Assembly (NCBI GenBank): GCA_002490995.1
Contig: DKVC01000117.1
Location: 3,007 to 11,895 of the forward strand
Reading direction: 5' to 3'
DNA length: 8,889 nucleotides
Source: Lachnospiraceae bacterium UBA7188
GTDB lineage: Bacteria; Bacillota; Clostridia; Lachnospirales; Lachnospiraceae
Shown: one piece after another, positions 1 through 5,983 of the stretch
How positions within the stretch are numbered: the first letter of the stretch is position 1
Layout of the letters: each line of letters opens with the position of its first letter
Position numbers and translations under genes: made by a program
Notes under the pieces: generated by a model
Database searches by the model: none
Seen by the model: only the letters and a program-made list of their open reading frames with translations
What the model was told of the DNA's origin: nothing

Positions 1-1
1 T

Positions 2-1330
2 CCCATGATGAGTGCGGGAATGGACACCGTAACGGAGCACCGCATGGCGATTGCCATGGCGAGGCAGGGCGGTATCGGTATCATTCATAAGAATATGTCC
101 ATTGAGGCCCAGGCCGAAGAGGTGGACAAGGTCAAACGTTCTGAGAACGGTGTCATCACGGATCCGTTTTCTCTGACTCCCGAACATACACTGGCAGATG
201 CGGATGCACTGATGGCGAAGTTCCGCATTTCCGGTGTTCCCGTAACCGAAGGGCGGAAGCTGGTGGGTATCATCACCAACCGCGATCTGAAATTCGAAAC
301 AGACTTCACGAAGAAAATCAAAGAATCCATGACCAGCGAAGGGCTGATCACCGCACCTGAGGGCATTACTCTGGATGAGGCGAAGCAGATTCTCGCAAAA
401 GCCAGGAAGGAGAAGCTTCCTCTTGTAGACGCTGATTTCAACCTGAAGGGTCTCATTACCATTAAGGATATAGAGAAGGCAATCAAGTATCCCCTGGCGG
501 CAAAGGACGAGCAGGGAAGGCTGCTCTGCGGCGCAGGCGTGGGAATTACCGCCAATGTACTGGAGAGGGTGGCGGCTCTGGTGGATGCCAAGGTGGACGT
601 GGTGGTGCTGGACAGCGCCCATGGACATTCCAGGAATGTGCTGAACTGCCTGAAGATGATCAAGGAGAAATATCCGGATCTGCAGGTGATTGCAGGTAAT
701 GTGGCTACCGGACAGGCTACAAGGGATTTGATTGAAAACGGTGCGGATGCGGTAAAGGTTGGTATCGGGCCGGGATCTATCTGCACTACCCGTGTAGTGG
801 CAGGCATCGGCGTACCTCAGATTACTGCCATTATGGACTGTTATGAGGTGGCGAAGGAGTACGGAGTTCCCATTATTGCCGACGGGGGCATCAAGTATTC
901 AGGAGACATCACCAAGGCTCTGGCGGCAGGCGGAAGCGTCTGCATGATGGGCAGCATGTTTGCGGGCTGTGAGGAGAGTCCTGGAGATTACGAGCTGTTC
1001 CAGGGAAGGAAATACAAGGTTTACCGCGGCATGGGTTCCATCGCCGCAATGGAGAACGGCAGTAAGGACCGCTATTTCCAGGAAAATGCAAGGAAGCTGG
1101 TACCGGAAGGAGTGGAAGGCCGCGTGGCGTACAAGGGAAATGTGGAGGATACCGTCTTCCAGCTTCTGGGAGGTCTGCGTTCCGGCATGGGATACTGCGG
1201 CGCACATAATGTCCAGGAACTGAGGGACAACGGCAGGTTTGTGAAGATTTCCGCGGCGTCCCTGAAGGAGAGCCATCCTCATGATATTCATATTACGAAG
1301 GAAGCGCCGAATTACAGCGTAGATGAGTAA
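2..1330 (+). CDS. guaB: IMP dehydrogenase, 5'-truncated by window edge
   Basis: Inosine-5'-monophosphate dehydrogenase oxidises IMP to XMP with NAD+, the committed step of guanine nucleotide synthesis in the cytosol. The reading frame is already open at position 2, and the first visible residues (P-MMSAGMDTVTE) match an internal IMPDH strand, so about 45-50 N-terminal residues lie outside the window. Counting from the Met at position 5, a tandem CBS (Bateman) module spans about residues 47-160, inserted in the TIM barrel as usual. The catalytic loop GSICTTR has Cys at 260. DSAHGH (203-208) and ADGGIKYSGD (292-301) are nucleotide/phosphate-binding elements. YRGMGSIAAM (340-349) and the mobile flap EGVEGRVAYKG (368-378) follow. 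All catalytic elements are intact and the C-terminus is normal (TAA). No convincing own terminator is seen after the stop; the only candidate is the hairpin overlapping the spoVT start. The identification is near certain. Confidence 0.97.
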   Translation, partial: PMMSAGMDTVTEHRMAIAMARQGGIGIIHKNMSIEAQAEEVDKVKRSENGVITDPFSLTPEHTLADADALMAKFRISGVPVTEGRKLVGIITNRDLKFETDFTKKIKESMTSEGLITAPEGITLDEAKQILAKARKEKLPLVDADFNLKGLITIKDIEKAIKYPLAAKDEQGRLLCGAGVGITANVLERVAALVDAKVDVVVLDSAHGHSRNVLNCLKMIKEKYPDLQVIAGNVATGQATRDLIENGADAVKVGIGPGSICTTRVVAGIGVPQITAIMDCYEVAKEYGVPIIADGGIKYSGDITKALAAGGSVCMMGSMFAGCEESPGDYELFQGRKYKVYRGMGSIAAMENGSKDRYFQENARKLVPEGVEGRVAYKGNVEDTVFQLLGGLRSGMGYCGAHNVQELRDNGRFVKISAASLKESHPHDIHITKEAPNYSVDE

Positions 1331-1370
1331 ATAGAGAAAAGGCTTTTAAAAGTGAATCTGTTTTTTGAGG

Positions 1371-1442
1371 TATAAAATGCCACCGTTTACAGATAATAGT
1401 ACTGGAATCTACAGCACAAAGATAAGTAAACGGAGGCATTTT
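1371..1442 (+). promoter_or_regulatory. Long stem-loop sequestering the spoVT ribosome binding site
   Basis: Left arm TGCCACCGTTTAC (1378-1390) is complementary to right arm GTAAACGGAGGCA (1426-1438) with a single A/A mismatch. The stem extends by four A-T pairs (1374-1377 with 1439-1442), giving 16 pairs around a 35-nt loop (1391-1425). The right arm contains the spoVT Shine-Dalgarno GGAGG (1432-1436), and six T residues (1439-1444) run directly into the ATG. A transcript reading through from guaB would therefore bury the SD and also present a terminator-like stem plus U-tract. A TATAAA at 1371-1376 could be a -10 element that starts transcription inside the left arm and weakens the stem, but no good -35 or sigma-G match was found, so that part is speculative. 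The inverted repeat is directly visible; the regulatory role is inference. Confidence 0.6.
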
Positions 1443-1444
1443 TT

Positions 1445-1990
1445 ATGAAAGCAACAGGAATTGTGAGACGTATAGATGATTTGGGCAGGATTGTCATTCC
1501 GAAGGAGATCCGCAGAACTTTGCACATAAGGGAGTCGGACCCTCTGGAAATTTTTACCGACAGGGAAGGACAGGTTATCCTGAAAAAATATTCTCCTATC
1601 GGTGAGATGAGCACCTTTGCAAAGCAGTATGCGGAAAGCCTGGCCCAGGTGTCCGGCCATGCGGCGTTGATTGCGGACAGGGATCAGTTTATCGCGGCGG
1701 CGGGCGGATACAAGCAGATGGTCAATAAATCTGTCAGCAGGCAGATGGAGGAGAAAATCCATAACCGGGAGACCATTATGGCTACCCGAGGGGACAGGAG
1801 TTTCATTCCGGTCTGCGACGAGGGCGGCGATGAATACCAGCATGAGGCCATTGCGCCCATCCTCTGTGAGGGTGATATCATCGGAAGCGTGGTGCTGCTG
1901 CAGAATGACAACAAGAGCCGCATGGGAGAGGTGGAACAGAAGCTGCTGATGTCTGCCGCAGGTTTTTTGGGGCGGCAGATGGAGCAGTAG
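1445..1990 (+). CDS. spoVT: Stage V sporulation protein T (AbrB-family regulator)
   Basis: SpoVT is a DNA-binding transition regulator that tunes sigma-G-dependent genes in the forespore and affects spore coat, germination and late gene expression in Bacillus and Clostridia. The 181-residue length fits the family (about 178). Residues 1-50 form the swapped-hairpin AbrB DNA-binding domain, with the signature GIVRRIDDLGRIVIPKEIRR (5-24) followed by DPLEIF and VILKKYSP. Residues about 55-181 form the GAF-like sensor domain that distinguishes SpoVT from short AbrB/Abh proteins; its ligand is unknown. The start is set by GGAGG at 1432-1436, 8 nt before the ATG. The gene follows guaB in the same direction after 114 nt, and its RBS lies inside a long stem (see the 1371-1442 entry). 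No truncation or odd residues are seen. Its presence implies an endospore-forming lineage. Confidence 0.95.
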   Translation: MKATGIVRRIDDLGRIVIPKEIRRTLHIRESDPLEIFTDREGQVILKKYSPIGEMSTFAKQYAESLAQVSGHAALIADRDQFIAAAGGYKQMVNKSVSRQMEEKIHNRETIMATRGDRSFIPVCDEGGDEYQHEAIAPILCEGDIIGSVVLLQNDNKSRMGEVEQKLLMSAAGFLGRQMEQ

Positions 1991-2111
1991 ACTGTCAGGA
2001 AGAGCAGGGGCTGAACCAGAAGCTGTGCAGGGGAAGGCAGTGCCTGAATCGAATGCAGTTCCGGGAACAGGTCTGTGCGGAAGATGTCGTCATGCCTGAA
2101 CAGGAGCAATA

Positions 2112-2193
2112 AAAGGGGCTGCCGGGAAATGGCATTTCGAATATATTACAGTGTATATTGCGAGAATGCAGTTATTTCCCGACAGCCCCCTTT
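2112..2193. terminator. 82-nt near-palindrome between convergent genes; likely bidirectional terminator or palindromic repeat
   Basis: The outer arms 2112-2130 and 2174-2193 pair over about 19 positions, with one C/A mismatch (2122/2182) and one bulged C (2190). The pairing continues inward after a short internal loop: 2132-2145 pairs with 2154-2169, with two small bulges. The whole 82 nt folds into one rod with an 8-nt loop. It sits between the stops of spoVT (+, ends 1990) and the Uma2 gene (-, ends 2256). On the minus strand the GC-rich arm is followed by TTTTATT, a reasonable intrinsic-terminator tail; on the plus strand the tail is only CTTTG. It is far longer than a normal terminator, so a REP/MITE-like repeat serving as terminator is an alternative. 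The rest of 1991-2255 shows no gene. Confidence 0.6.
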
Positions 2194-2255
2194 GCGGTAC
2201 CTGTTACACGGTCCCCAGCAAAGAGGAGAACTGTTTGCCCCATGAGGCTTTCGGC

Positions 2256-2801
2256 TCAGGAAAGCAGCTCCGCGATATTGATTTCCAGATCTTTGAAAAT
2301 GCATACGGGAATCGTGTCCTCAAAGGAATAAAGGTTCGTCATTTTTTCCTGTTCGAAATCATAGACAATGACGGCCTTTTTGAAAGGATTTACAATCCAG
2401 TATTCACGGACACCGGCAGAGCGGTATTTGAGCAGCTTGGTTCCGTAATCGTAAGCCGGATTGGAGGGAGAGGTGATCTCGATGATCCAGTCAGGCGCCC
2501 CGTTGCAGCCCTTTTCGTCAAGCTTGGAGGGATCGCAGATGACGGAAATGTCGGGTTCTACATAATTGTAGTCATCCTGATTTAGAAATACGGCAAAAGG
2601 GGCGGCGTATACTTCACAGTCTCCTTTTTTTCCCCTGATATAAGTCTGGATTTTTGTATGCAGATATCCGGAAAGCTTCTGGTGCATTCTGCTGGGCGGC
2701 GCCATATCATAGATGCGCCCGTCGATTAATTCTGCCCTCTGTCCGTCTGGCAGGGCGTATATATCCTGGATGGTATAATCAGGTTTCAATGGAAATGCCA
2801 T
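2256..2801 (-). CDS. Uma2 family (DUF820) restriction-endonuclease-like protein
   Basis: This 181-residue protein has the hallmarks of the Uma2/DUF820 family, which adopts a PD-(D/E)XK nuclease-like fold; no cellular role is firmly established. Visible motifs are AELIDGRIYDM (23-33, with the family's conserved E24), VEPDISVI (81-88, the 'PD' element with D84), DWIIEITSPSN (104-114, acidic E108) and KLLKYRSAGVREYWIVNP (122-139), the family's most recognisable stretch. Putative metal ligands are therefore present, so it may be active. The start is set by a strong AAGGAGG (minus strand, 2809-2815) 7 nt upstream of the ATG. It is transcribed alone, converging on spoVT, and lies 143 nt downstream of pncB on the same strand with its own candidate promoter. 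Family assignment is confident; a function in DNA cleavage is only inferred from the fold. These genes often occur as scattered singletons, so lateral acquisition is possible but not shown. Confidence 0.9.
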   Translation of the reverse strand: MAFPLKPDYTIQDIYALPDGQRAELIDGRIYDMAPPSRMHQKLSGYLHTKIQTYIRGKKGDCEVYAAPFAVFLNQDDYNYVEPDISVICDPSKLDEKGCNGAPDWIIEITSPSNPAYDYGTKLLKYRSAGVREYWIVNPFKKAVIVYDFEQEKMTNLYSFEDTIPVCIFKDLEINIAELLS

Positions 2802-2837
2802 ACGAGTACCTCCTTATTTTCTGTGAAAGTCTTTCAA

Positions 2838-2864
2838 TTTATACTGCGCACCGGTTATACTCAA
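2838..2864 (-). promoter_or_regulatory. Candidate promoter of the Uma2 gene
   Basis: Read on the minus strand, TTGAGT (2859-2864) is followed after 15 nt by TATAAA (2838-2843), upstream of the Uma2 start. The spacer is shorter than the ideal 17, so this is a modest sigma-A-like match. Just downstream, toward the start codon, lies a perfect 6-bp inverted repeat TGAAAG-T-CTTTCA (2824-2836), at about the expected transcription start, which could be an operator. Both are pattern matches only. Confidence 0.35.
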
Positions 2865-2865
2865 G

Positions 2866-2914
2866 ACCGCCAGCCAGGTGCTTTCCTGGGGACACCATTA
2901 CAAATCCTGGCGGT
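2866..2914 (-). terminator. Nested stem-loop after pncB, weak terminator candidate
   Basis: ACCGCCAG (2866-2873) is perfectly complementary to CTGGCGGT (2907-2914), and the enclosed CCAGG (2874-2878) pairs with CCTGG (2885-2889), giving a two-tier structure. It begins about 30 nt past the pncB stop and ends just before the -35 of the Uma2 promoter candidate, so it is placed to separate the two units. There is no proper U-tract on the minus strand (TCTTGAG follows), so an intrinsic terminator is doubtful; it might instead protect the mRNA 3' end. Confidence 0.4.
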
Positions 2915-2944
2915 TTGCAGCATATACTCACGGTCTGATACGGT

Positions 2945-4405
2945 TCAGTTCCCGCTTCCGCTCATTTCCTCCAGCAGGCGGATTTTTGTATCATACAGCT
3001 TCTGGGATAAATCCACATATACTTCATGGGGATTTACCAGACGCTTTGTCTCATCCCACAGGGTATCCAGCTCTTTTTGGCAGTATGCACGGATGTCCAT
3101 CACCTTCGGAGAGGTATAGCAGCATTCGCCCTTGTGGAAGACGTGCTCCATCAGGGGACGTAGCCTGTAGGTGCCGCCATGGAGCTTTGTCTTTTTCCAG
3201 GGCTCGGAGGGGTCGAAGAGCATCAGATCATCGGTTTCCTGATAATTTTCATCCGTCAGGCAGATCAGGTCCGCTTTGAGCTTACCGGTATCTTTTTCGT
3301 AAATCCGGTATATTTTCTTGTCGCCCGGGTTGGTGACCTTTTCGCTGTTTTCGGATACCTTAATCTTCGGGATAAAATGTCCGTCCGCATCCTGGATGGC
3401 CGCCAGCTTGTACACGCCGCCGAAGGAAGGATTGTCTTTGGAGGTGATCAGGTTGGTGCCTACGCCCCAGGAGGTGATGGCGGCGCCCTGTACCTTCAGG
3501 CTGTCGATGAGGTATTCGTCCAGGTCGTTGGAGGCGGAGATGACCGCATCGGGGAAGCCTGCGGCGTCCAGCATTTTTCTGGCCTGTTTGGACAGGTATG
3601 CCAGGTCTCCGCTGTCCAGGCGGATGCCGTAGAAGGTTAAGGGGATACCCGCCTCCCTCATTTCTGTGAATACCCGGATGGCGTTGGGAACACCGGATTT
3701 CAGCGTATCATAAGTGTCAACCAACAGGATACATGCGCCAGGGTACATCTCCGCATAAGTCTTGAAAGCAGTGTATTCATCGGAAAAACTCATGATCCAG
3801 CTGTGGGCGTGGGTTCCCTTCACCGGGACATCGAACAGCTGGCCACAGAGTACATTGCTGGTGCCGATACAGCCTCCGATGACAGCCGCCCTTGCGCCGT
3901 AAGTGCCGGCGTCCGGCCCCTGTGCCCGACGAAGGCCGAATTCCATGATACCGTCCCCCCTGGCGGCGTAGCAGACCCTGGCGGCCTTGGTGGCAATCAG
4001 GCTCTGGTGGTTGATGATGTTTAAGATGGCGGTTTCCACCAGCTGGGCTTCCATGATGGGGGCGATGACCTTGATCACCGGCTCCCTGGGGAACATGACT
4101 GTGCCCTCCGGGATGGCATAGATGTCTCCCGAAAAGCGGAAGGTTTTCAGGTATTCCAGAAAATCTTCCTGGAAGATGCCCAGGGAAGCGAGGTAATCGA
4201 TATCCTCCTGTTCAAAGCGCAGTTCCTTGATGTACTGGATGACCTGTTCCAGGCCCGCAGAGATGGCATAGCCTCCGTCGCAGGGATTTTTGCGGTAGAA
4301 AGCGTCGAAGATAACCGTCTCGTTCTGATCCTTGTGCCGAAAATACCCCTGCATCATGGTCAGTTCATACAGATCCGTCATCAGGGTGAGATTTTGTCTG
4401 TCCAT
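2945..4405 (-). CDS. pncB: Nicotinate phosphoribosyltransferase
   Basis: NAPRTase converts nicotinate and PRPP (with ATP) to nicotinate mononucleotide, the Preiss-Handler entry into NAD salvage, in the cytosol. The 486-residue protein matches the long Firmicutes type. Visible motifs are LMTDLYELTMMQGY (8-21), FDAFYRKNPCDGGYAISAGLEQ around 33-54, FGLRRAQGPDAGTYGARAA (156-173), GTHAHSWIMSF (197-207) carrying the family's phosphorylatable His, and RLDSGDLAYLS (262-272) for phosphate binding. ISASNDLDEY and GVGTNLITS lie around 289-322. The start is chosen at 4405 because an AAGAGG (minus strand, 4411-4416) lies 5 nt upstream and family homology begins immediately; an in-frame ATG at 4471 would add 22 unrelated residues. 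It follows the DUF4230 gene by 73 nt on the same strand, probably in one transcript. The gene is intact. Confidence 0.95.
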   Translation of the reverse strand: MDRQNLTLMTDLYELTMMQGYFRHKDQNETVIFDAFYRKNPCDGGYAISAGLEQVIQYIKELRFEQEDIDYLASLGIFQEDFLEYLKTFRFSGDIYAIPEGTVMFPREPVIKVIAPIMEAQLVETAILNIINHQSLIATKAARVCYAARGDGIMEFGLRRAQGPDAGTYGARAAVIGGCIGTSNVLCGQLFDVPVKGTHAHSWIMSFSDEYTAFKTYAEMYPGACILLVDTYDTLKSGVPNAIRVFTEMREAGIPLTFYGIRLDSGDLAYLSKQARKMLDAAGFPDAVISASNDLDEYLIDSLKVQGAAITSWGVGTNLITSKDNPSFGGVYKLAAIQDADGHFIPKIKVSENSEKVTNPGDKKIYRIYEKDTGKLKADLICLTDENYQETDDLMLFDPSEPWKKTKLHGGTYRLRPLMEHVFHKGECCYTSPKVMDIRAYCQKELDTLWDETKRLVNPHEVYVDLSQKLYDTKIRLLEEMSGSGN

Positions 4406-4420
4406 AATTTCCTCTTTTCT

Positions 4421-4438
4421 GCCGTTTACGGCTTTTTT
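4421..4438. other. Small hairpin with T-tract in the DUF4230-pncB gap
   Basis: GCCG (4421-4424) and CGGC (4429-4432) enclose TTTA, and six T follow on the plus strand. On the plus strand this resembles a minimal terminator, but no plus-strand gene leads into it. On the transcribed minus strand it reads A6-GCCG-TAAA-CGGC ending 5 nt before the pncB SD, so it could tune translation of pncB. The 8-mer CCGTTTAC also occurs in the spoVT leader stem, which may be chance. Confidence 0.3.
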
Positions 4439-4478
4439 GCTGCAGTTCCGGTAAATTGTTATGACGTGCATATGTAAT

Positions 4479-5114
4479 TCATGGCATTTCTTCTATCTTC
4501 AACGTATATTCCTCTATGCCGGGCAGGAGAATGAGAAAGGATTCTATCGTGGTGCGGGCCTTCTCGTCTGCGGCAGTCAGGAGGCCGTTGTCGATGGCTT
4601 CCTGAGCCATTGCTTCTTTCTGGTCCTGGGTAAAACCCACATAGTCTTCGATGGTGATGTGGTTGAAGAGATTGTCTGACTCATCGAAAACCGTTATGCT
4701 GTCCTCTTTGATCTCGTGGGAGAGAATTTCGCTTTCCGGCAGAGTAATGGTTATGATATGGGTGGCATTGTTTACGTTCACCTGAAGGAGACTGAAATCA
4801 ATACCCGCTTTGATGACACCGTCGTAGGACACGATGAAGCTTTTGGAGGTAAAGGGAACTTTCCAACCGTAGAAATTTACCTGGTTTTCAAATTTACCCA
4901 TGTTGGTGTAATAATATTCCACGGATACCAGCTCCTGGACGGAACGCAGCTGCTGACCAAGGAGTTCGCTGGTGATAACGGGTCTGGCAGTTTCCCGGCC
5001 GATGCGGGCGCCGAAAAAGAAGACAAGGAGCAGGACGATGCATAAAGCGAGTATCAGGATTATTTTTTTGAACAGGCCGCCGGATTTTCTGGGGGCGGGG
5101 GTTTTCTTTGCCAT
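4479..5114 (-). CDS. DUF4230 domain protein, N-terminally membrane-anchored
   Basis: This is a 211-residue protein of unknown function. The N-terminus is basic (MAKKTPAPRK, then FKK) and is followed by one strongly hydrophobic helix at about 18-34 (IILILALCIVLLLVFFF). This predicts a signal anchor with the rest outside the membrane. Residues about 45-205 resemble DUF4230: an ELVSVEYYYTNMGKFE segment (61-76), a beta-rich stretch with FIVSYDGVIKAGIDFSLLQV (93-112) and ITITLPESEILSHEI (121-135), then an Ala/Glu helix and LLPGIEEYTLKIEE. No catalytic motif is evident. The start at 5114 has GGAGG (minus strand, 5124-5128) 9 nt upstream; an upstream in-frame ATG at 5171 has no SD and adds a sequence unlike the family. 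It is the first gene of a probable operon with pncB. A link to nicotinate metabolism is suggested only by adjacency. Confidence 0.85.
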   Translation of the reverse strand: MAKKTPAPRKSGGLFKKIILILALCIVLLLVFFFGARIGRETARPVITSELLGQQLRSVQELVSVEYYYTNMGKFENQVNFYGWKVPFTSKSFIVSYDGVIKAGIDFSLLQVNVNNATHIITITLPESEILSHEIKEDSITVFDESDNLFNHITIEDYVGFTQDQKEAMAQEAIDNGLLTAADEKARTTIESFLILLPGIEEYTLKIEEMP

Positions 5115-5165
5115 GATGGTCAGCCTCCGGGTAGTATGGAAATGTCTACAATTTTCTGTGTTTCG

Positions 5166-5257
5166 CTGCATATGAAATCAGAAGCTGACATAATGCAGTT
5201 CTAAGCCAGCATGATACCACGATTACAGCTACTCTCATGGTATGGATGCCATCTGGC
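5166..5257 (-). promoter_or_regulatory. Structured 5' leader (two stem-loops) of the DUF4230-pncB unit
   Basis: If transcription starts near 5276 (minus strand), the leader is about 160 nt and contains two strong folds. The first pairs GCCAG/CTGGC (5253-5257 with 5205-5209), a 3-bp CAT/ATG step, and ATACCA/TGGTAT (5238-5243 with 5214-5219). The second pairs CTGCAT/ATGCAG and TATG/CATA (5189-5198 with 5166-5174, one bulge) and has an inner TCAG/CTGA. No terminator U-tract or SD sequestration is seen in either, and I do not recognise a known riboswitch consensus. The inverted repeats are directly visible; a regulatory function is inferred. Confidence 0.45.
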
Positions 5258-5271
5258 CGTTCCCTGCCATG

Positions 5272-5295
5272 AATATGGTCATATTATACCATGAG
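5272..5295. promoter_or_regulatory. Operator-like palindromes over the DUF4230-pncB promoter
   Basis: AATATG-GT-CATATT (5272-5285) is a perfect 6-bp inverted repeat that spans the predicted start site and touches the -10 of the minus-strand promoter. Overlapping it, ATACCATGAG (5286-5295) is the exact inverted copy of CTCATGGTAT (5234-5243) 42 bp away. Such placement would suit a repressor, possibly one looping between two sites. The regulator is unknown; NiaR-type nicotinate repression is a conceivable guess from the downstream pncB. Confidence 0.35.
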
Positions 5296-5311
5296 CGTTA
5301 TTATATTTCCA
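5283..5311 (-). promoter_or_regulatory. Candidate sigma-A promoter for DUF4230-pncB
   Basis: On the minus strand TGGAAA (5306-5311, 4 of 6 to the -35 consensus) is followed by exactly 17 nt and a perfect TATAAT (5283-5288). It would start transcription near 5276, leaving a leader of about 160 nt before the DUF4230 start at 5114. Its -35 is only 7 bp from the -35 of the oppositely directed GNAT promoter. Confidence 0.5.
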
Positions 5312-5318
5312 TCATGAT

Positions 5319-5347
5319 TTGACGAAAATATTGCCAGGTGCTATGAT
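5319..5347 (+). promoter_or_regulatory. Candidate sigma-A promoter for the GNAT gene
   Basis: TTGACG (5319-5324), a 17-nt spacer and TATGAT (5342-5347) are near-consensus on both hexamers. Transcription would start near 5354, about 60 nt ahead of the GNAT ATG. A further TATAAT at 5383-5388 has no good -35 partner. An 8-bp perfect palindrome ATCATGAT (5311-5318) lies exactly between the -35 boxes of the two divergent promoters. Confidence 0.55.
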
Positions 5348-5414
5348 GAAGGTATATTTTATGTAAATGATTTATCGGAATCTATAATAGCGTTTCAGAA
5401 GGGAAGAAACAGAG

Positions 5415-5912
5415 ATGCGGACAATAAACCTTGAAGTATTGAACGAAAATAATATGGATGCCGTCCGGGTAATCCGGCGGGAGGACATCAGTGAGGATTT
5501 TGTGGATGATGCTGATACCATTATAGAATATGCGATGTACGGTATCCGGCATCATTGCATCGGGTATACATATGCGGTTTATTGTGAGGATATCTGCATC
5601 GGAATGCTTCTTTTGGGAGAGGCTATTCCCTGGGAAACAGACCCGGAGGAAATGAGGGAGCGGCCCTTTTACAGGCTGATGGGTTTTGTCATAGATCAGC
5701 GATATCGGGGACAGGGCATCGGCGGTTATGTGCTGGAAAAGGCGGTGGAGTCTGTTTATCGGGATTTCGGTGTGCGGCCCATTGCTTTGGGCGTCCATAA
5801 AGATAACCATGCCGCGGCAAAATTTTATGAAAGGCATGGCTTCAGGAAAACGGAAGTCCTGGAGGGCAATGATTATTATTATCTGAGGTATCCTGACTCG
5901 GATGCGCGCTAA
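5415..5912 (+). CDS. GNAT family N-acetyltransferase
   Basis: This 165-residue protein is a GCN5-related N-acetyltransferase, transferring acetyl from acetyl-CoA to an unidentified amine. The acetyl-CoA pyrophosphate loop is QRYRGQGIGGYVL (95-107), matching Q/R-x-x-G-x-G/A, preceded by the beta4 strand MGFVID (89-94). Motif B is present as HKDNHAAAKFYERHGFRKT (128-146) with the usual N131 and the candidate general-acid Tyr138. The N-terminal part (10-70), rich in acidic residues, would shape the acceptor site. The layout is vaguely like polyamine (spermidine/diamine) acetyltransferases, but the substrate cannot be read from sequence. The ATG at 5415 is preceded by AAGGG (5399-5403), a weak SD with 11-nt spacing. 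It is monocistronic, divergent from DUF4230-pncB, and followed by 71 nt without a visible terminator before the ileS promoter. Confidence 0.9.
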   Translation: MRTINLEVLNENNMDAVRVIRREDISEDFVDDADTIIEYAMYGIRHHCIGYTYAVYCEDICIGMLLLGEAIPWETDPEEMRERPFYRLMGFVIDQRYRGQGIGGYVLEKAVESVYRDFGVRPIALGVHKDNHAAAKFYERHGFRKTEVLEGNDYYYLRYPDSDAR

Positions 5913-5983
5913 TCATATATCTTATAAAACAAGAGTGTTAAGATCCTGGTGCTAAAATTTTTACGGAAATCTCCATAACCCGC

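Noticed and set aside
85..807. 240-residue open frame on the minus strand inside guaB
   Set aside because: It is fully antisense to a strongly conserved IMPDH, has low-complexity Ser/Ala/Thr-rich translation and no family motif; it is a codon-bias shadow.
899..1291. 130-residue minus-strand open frame inside the 3' part of guaB
   Set aside because: Antisense to the catalytic flap and C-terminus of IMPDH, with no SD and no recognisable domain.
2151..2585. 144-residue plus-strand open frame opposite the Uma2 gene
   Set aside because: It begins inside the 82-nt palindrome without an SD and runs antisense to conserved Uma2 motifs.
3179..3640. 153-residue plus-strand open frame opposite pncB
   Set aside because: Antisense to conserved NAPRTase sequence, with no SD and no family resemblance.
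4421..4438. Plus-strand intrinsic terminator GCCG-TTTA-CGGC-T6
   Set aside because: No plus-strand gene is transcribed into it, and the 4-bp stem is too short; kept only as a small hairpin.
4406..4471. N-terminal extension of pncB to an upstream ATG
   Set aside because: The extra 22 residues are unlike NAPRTases, and the internal ATG at 4405 has an SD and starts at the family's usual N-terminus.
5115..5171. N-terminal extension of the DUF4230 protein to an upstream ATG
   Set aside because: There is no SD before 5171, the extension covers a structured leader, and the ATG at 5114 has GGAGG and gives a proper basic signal-anchor start.
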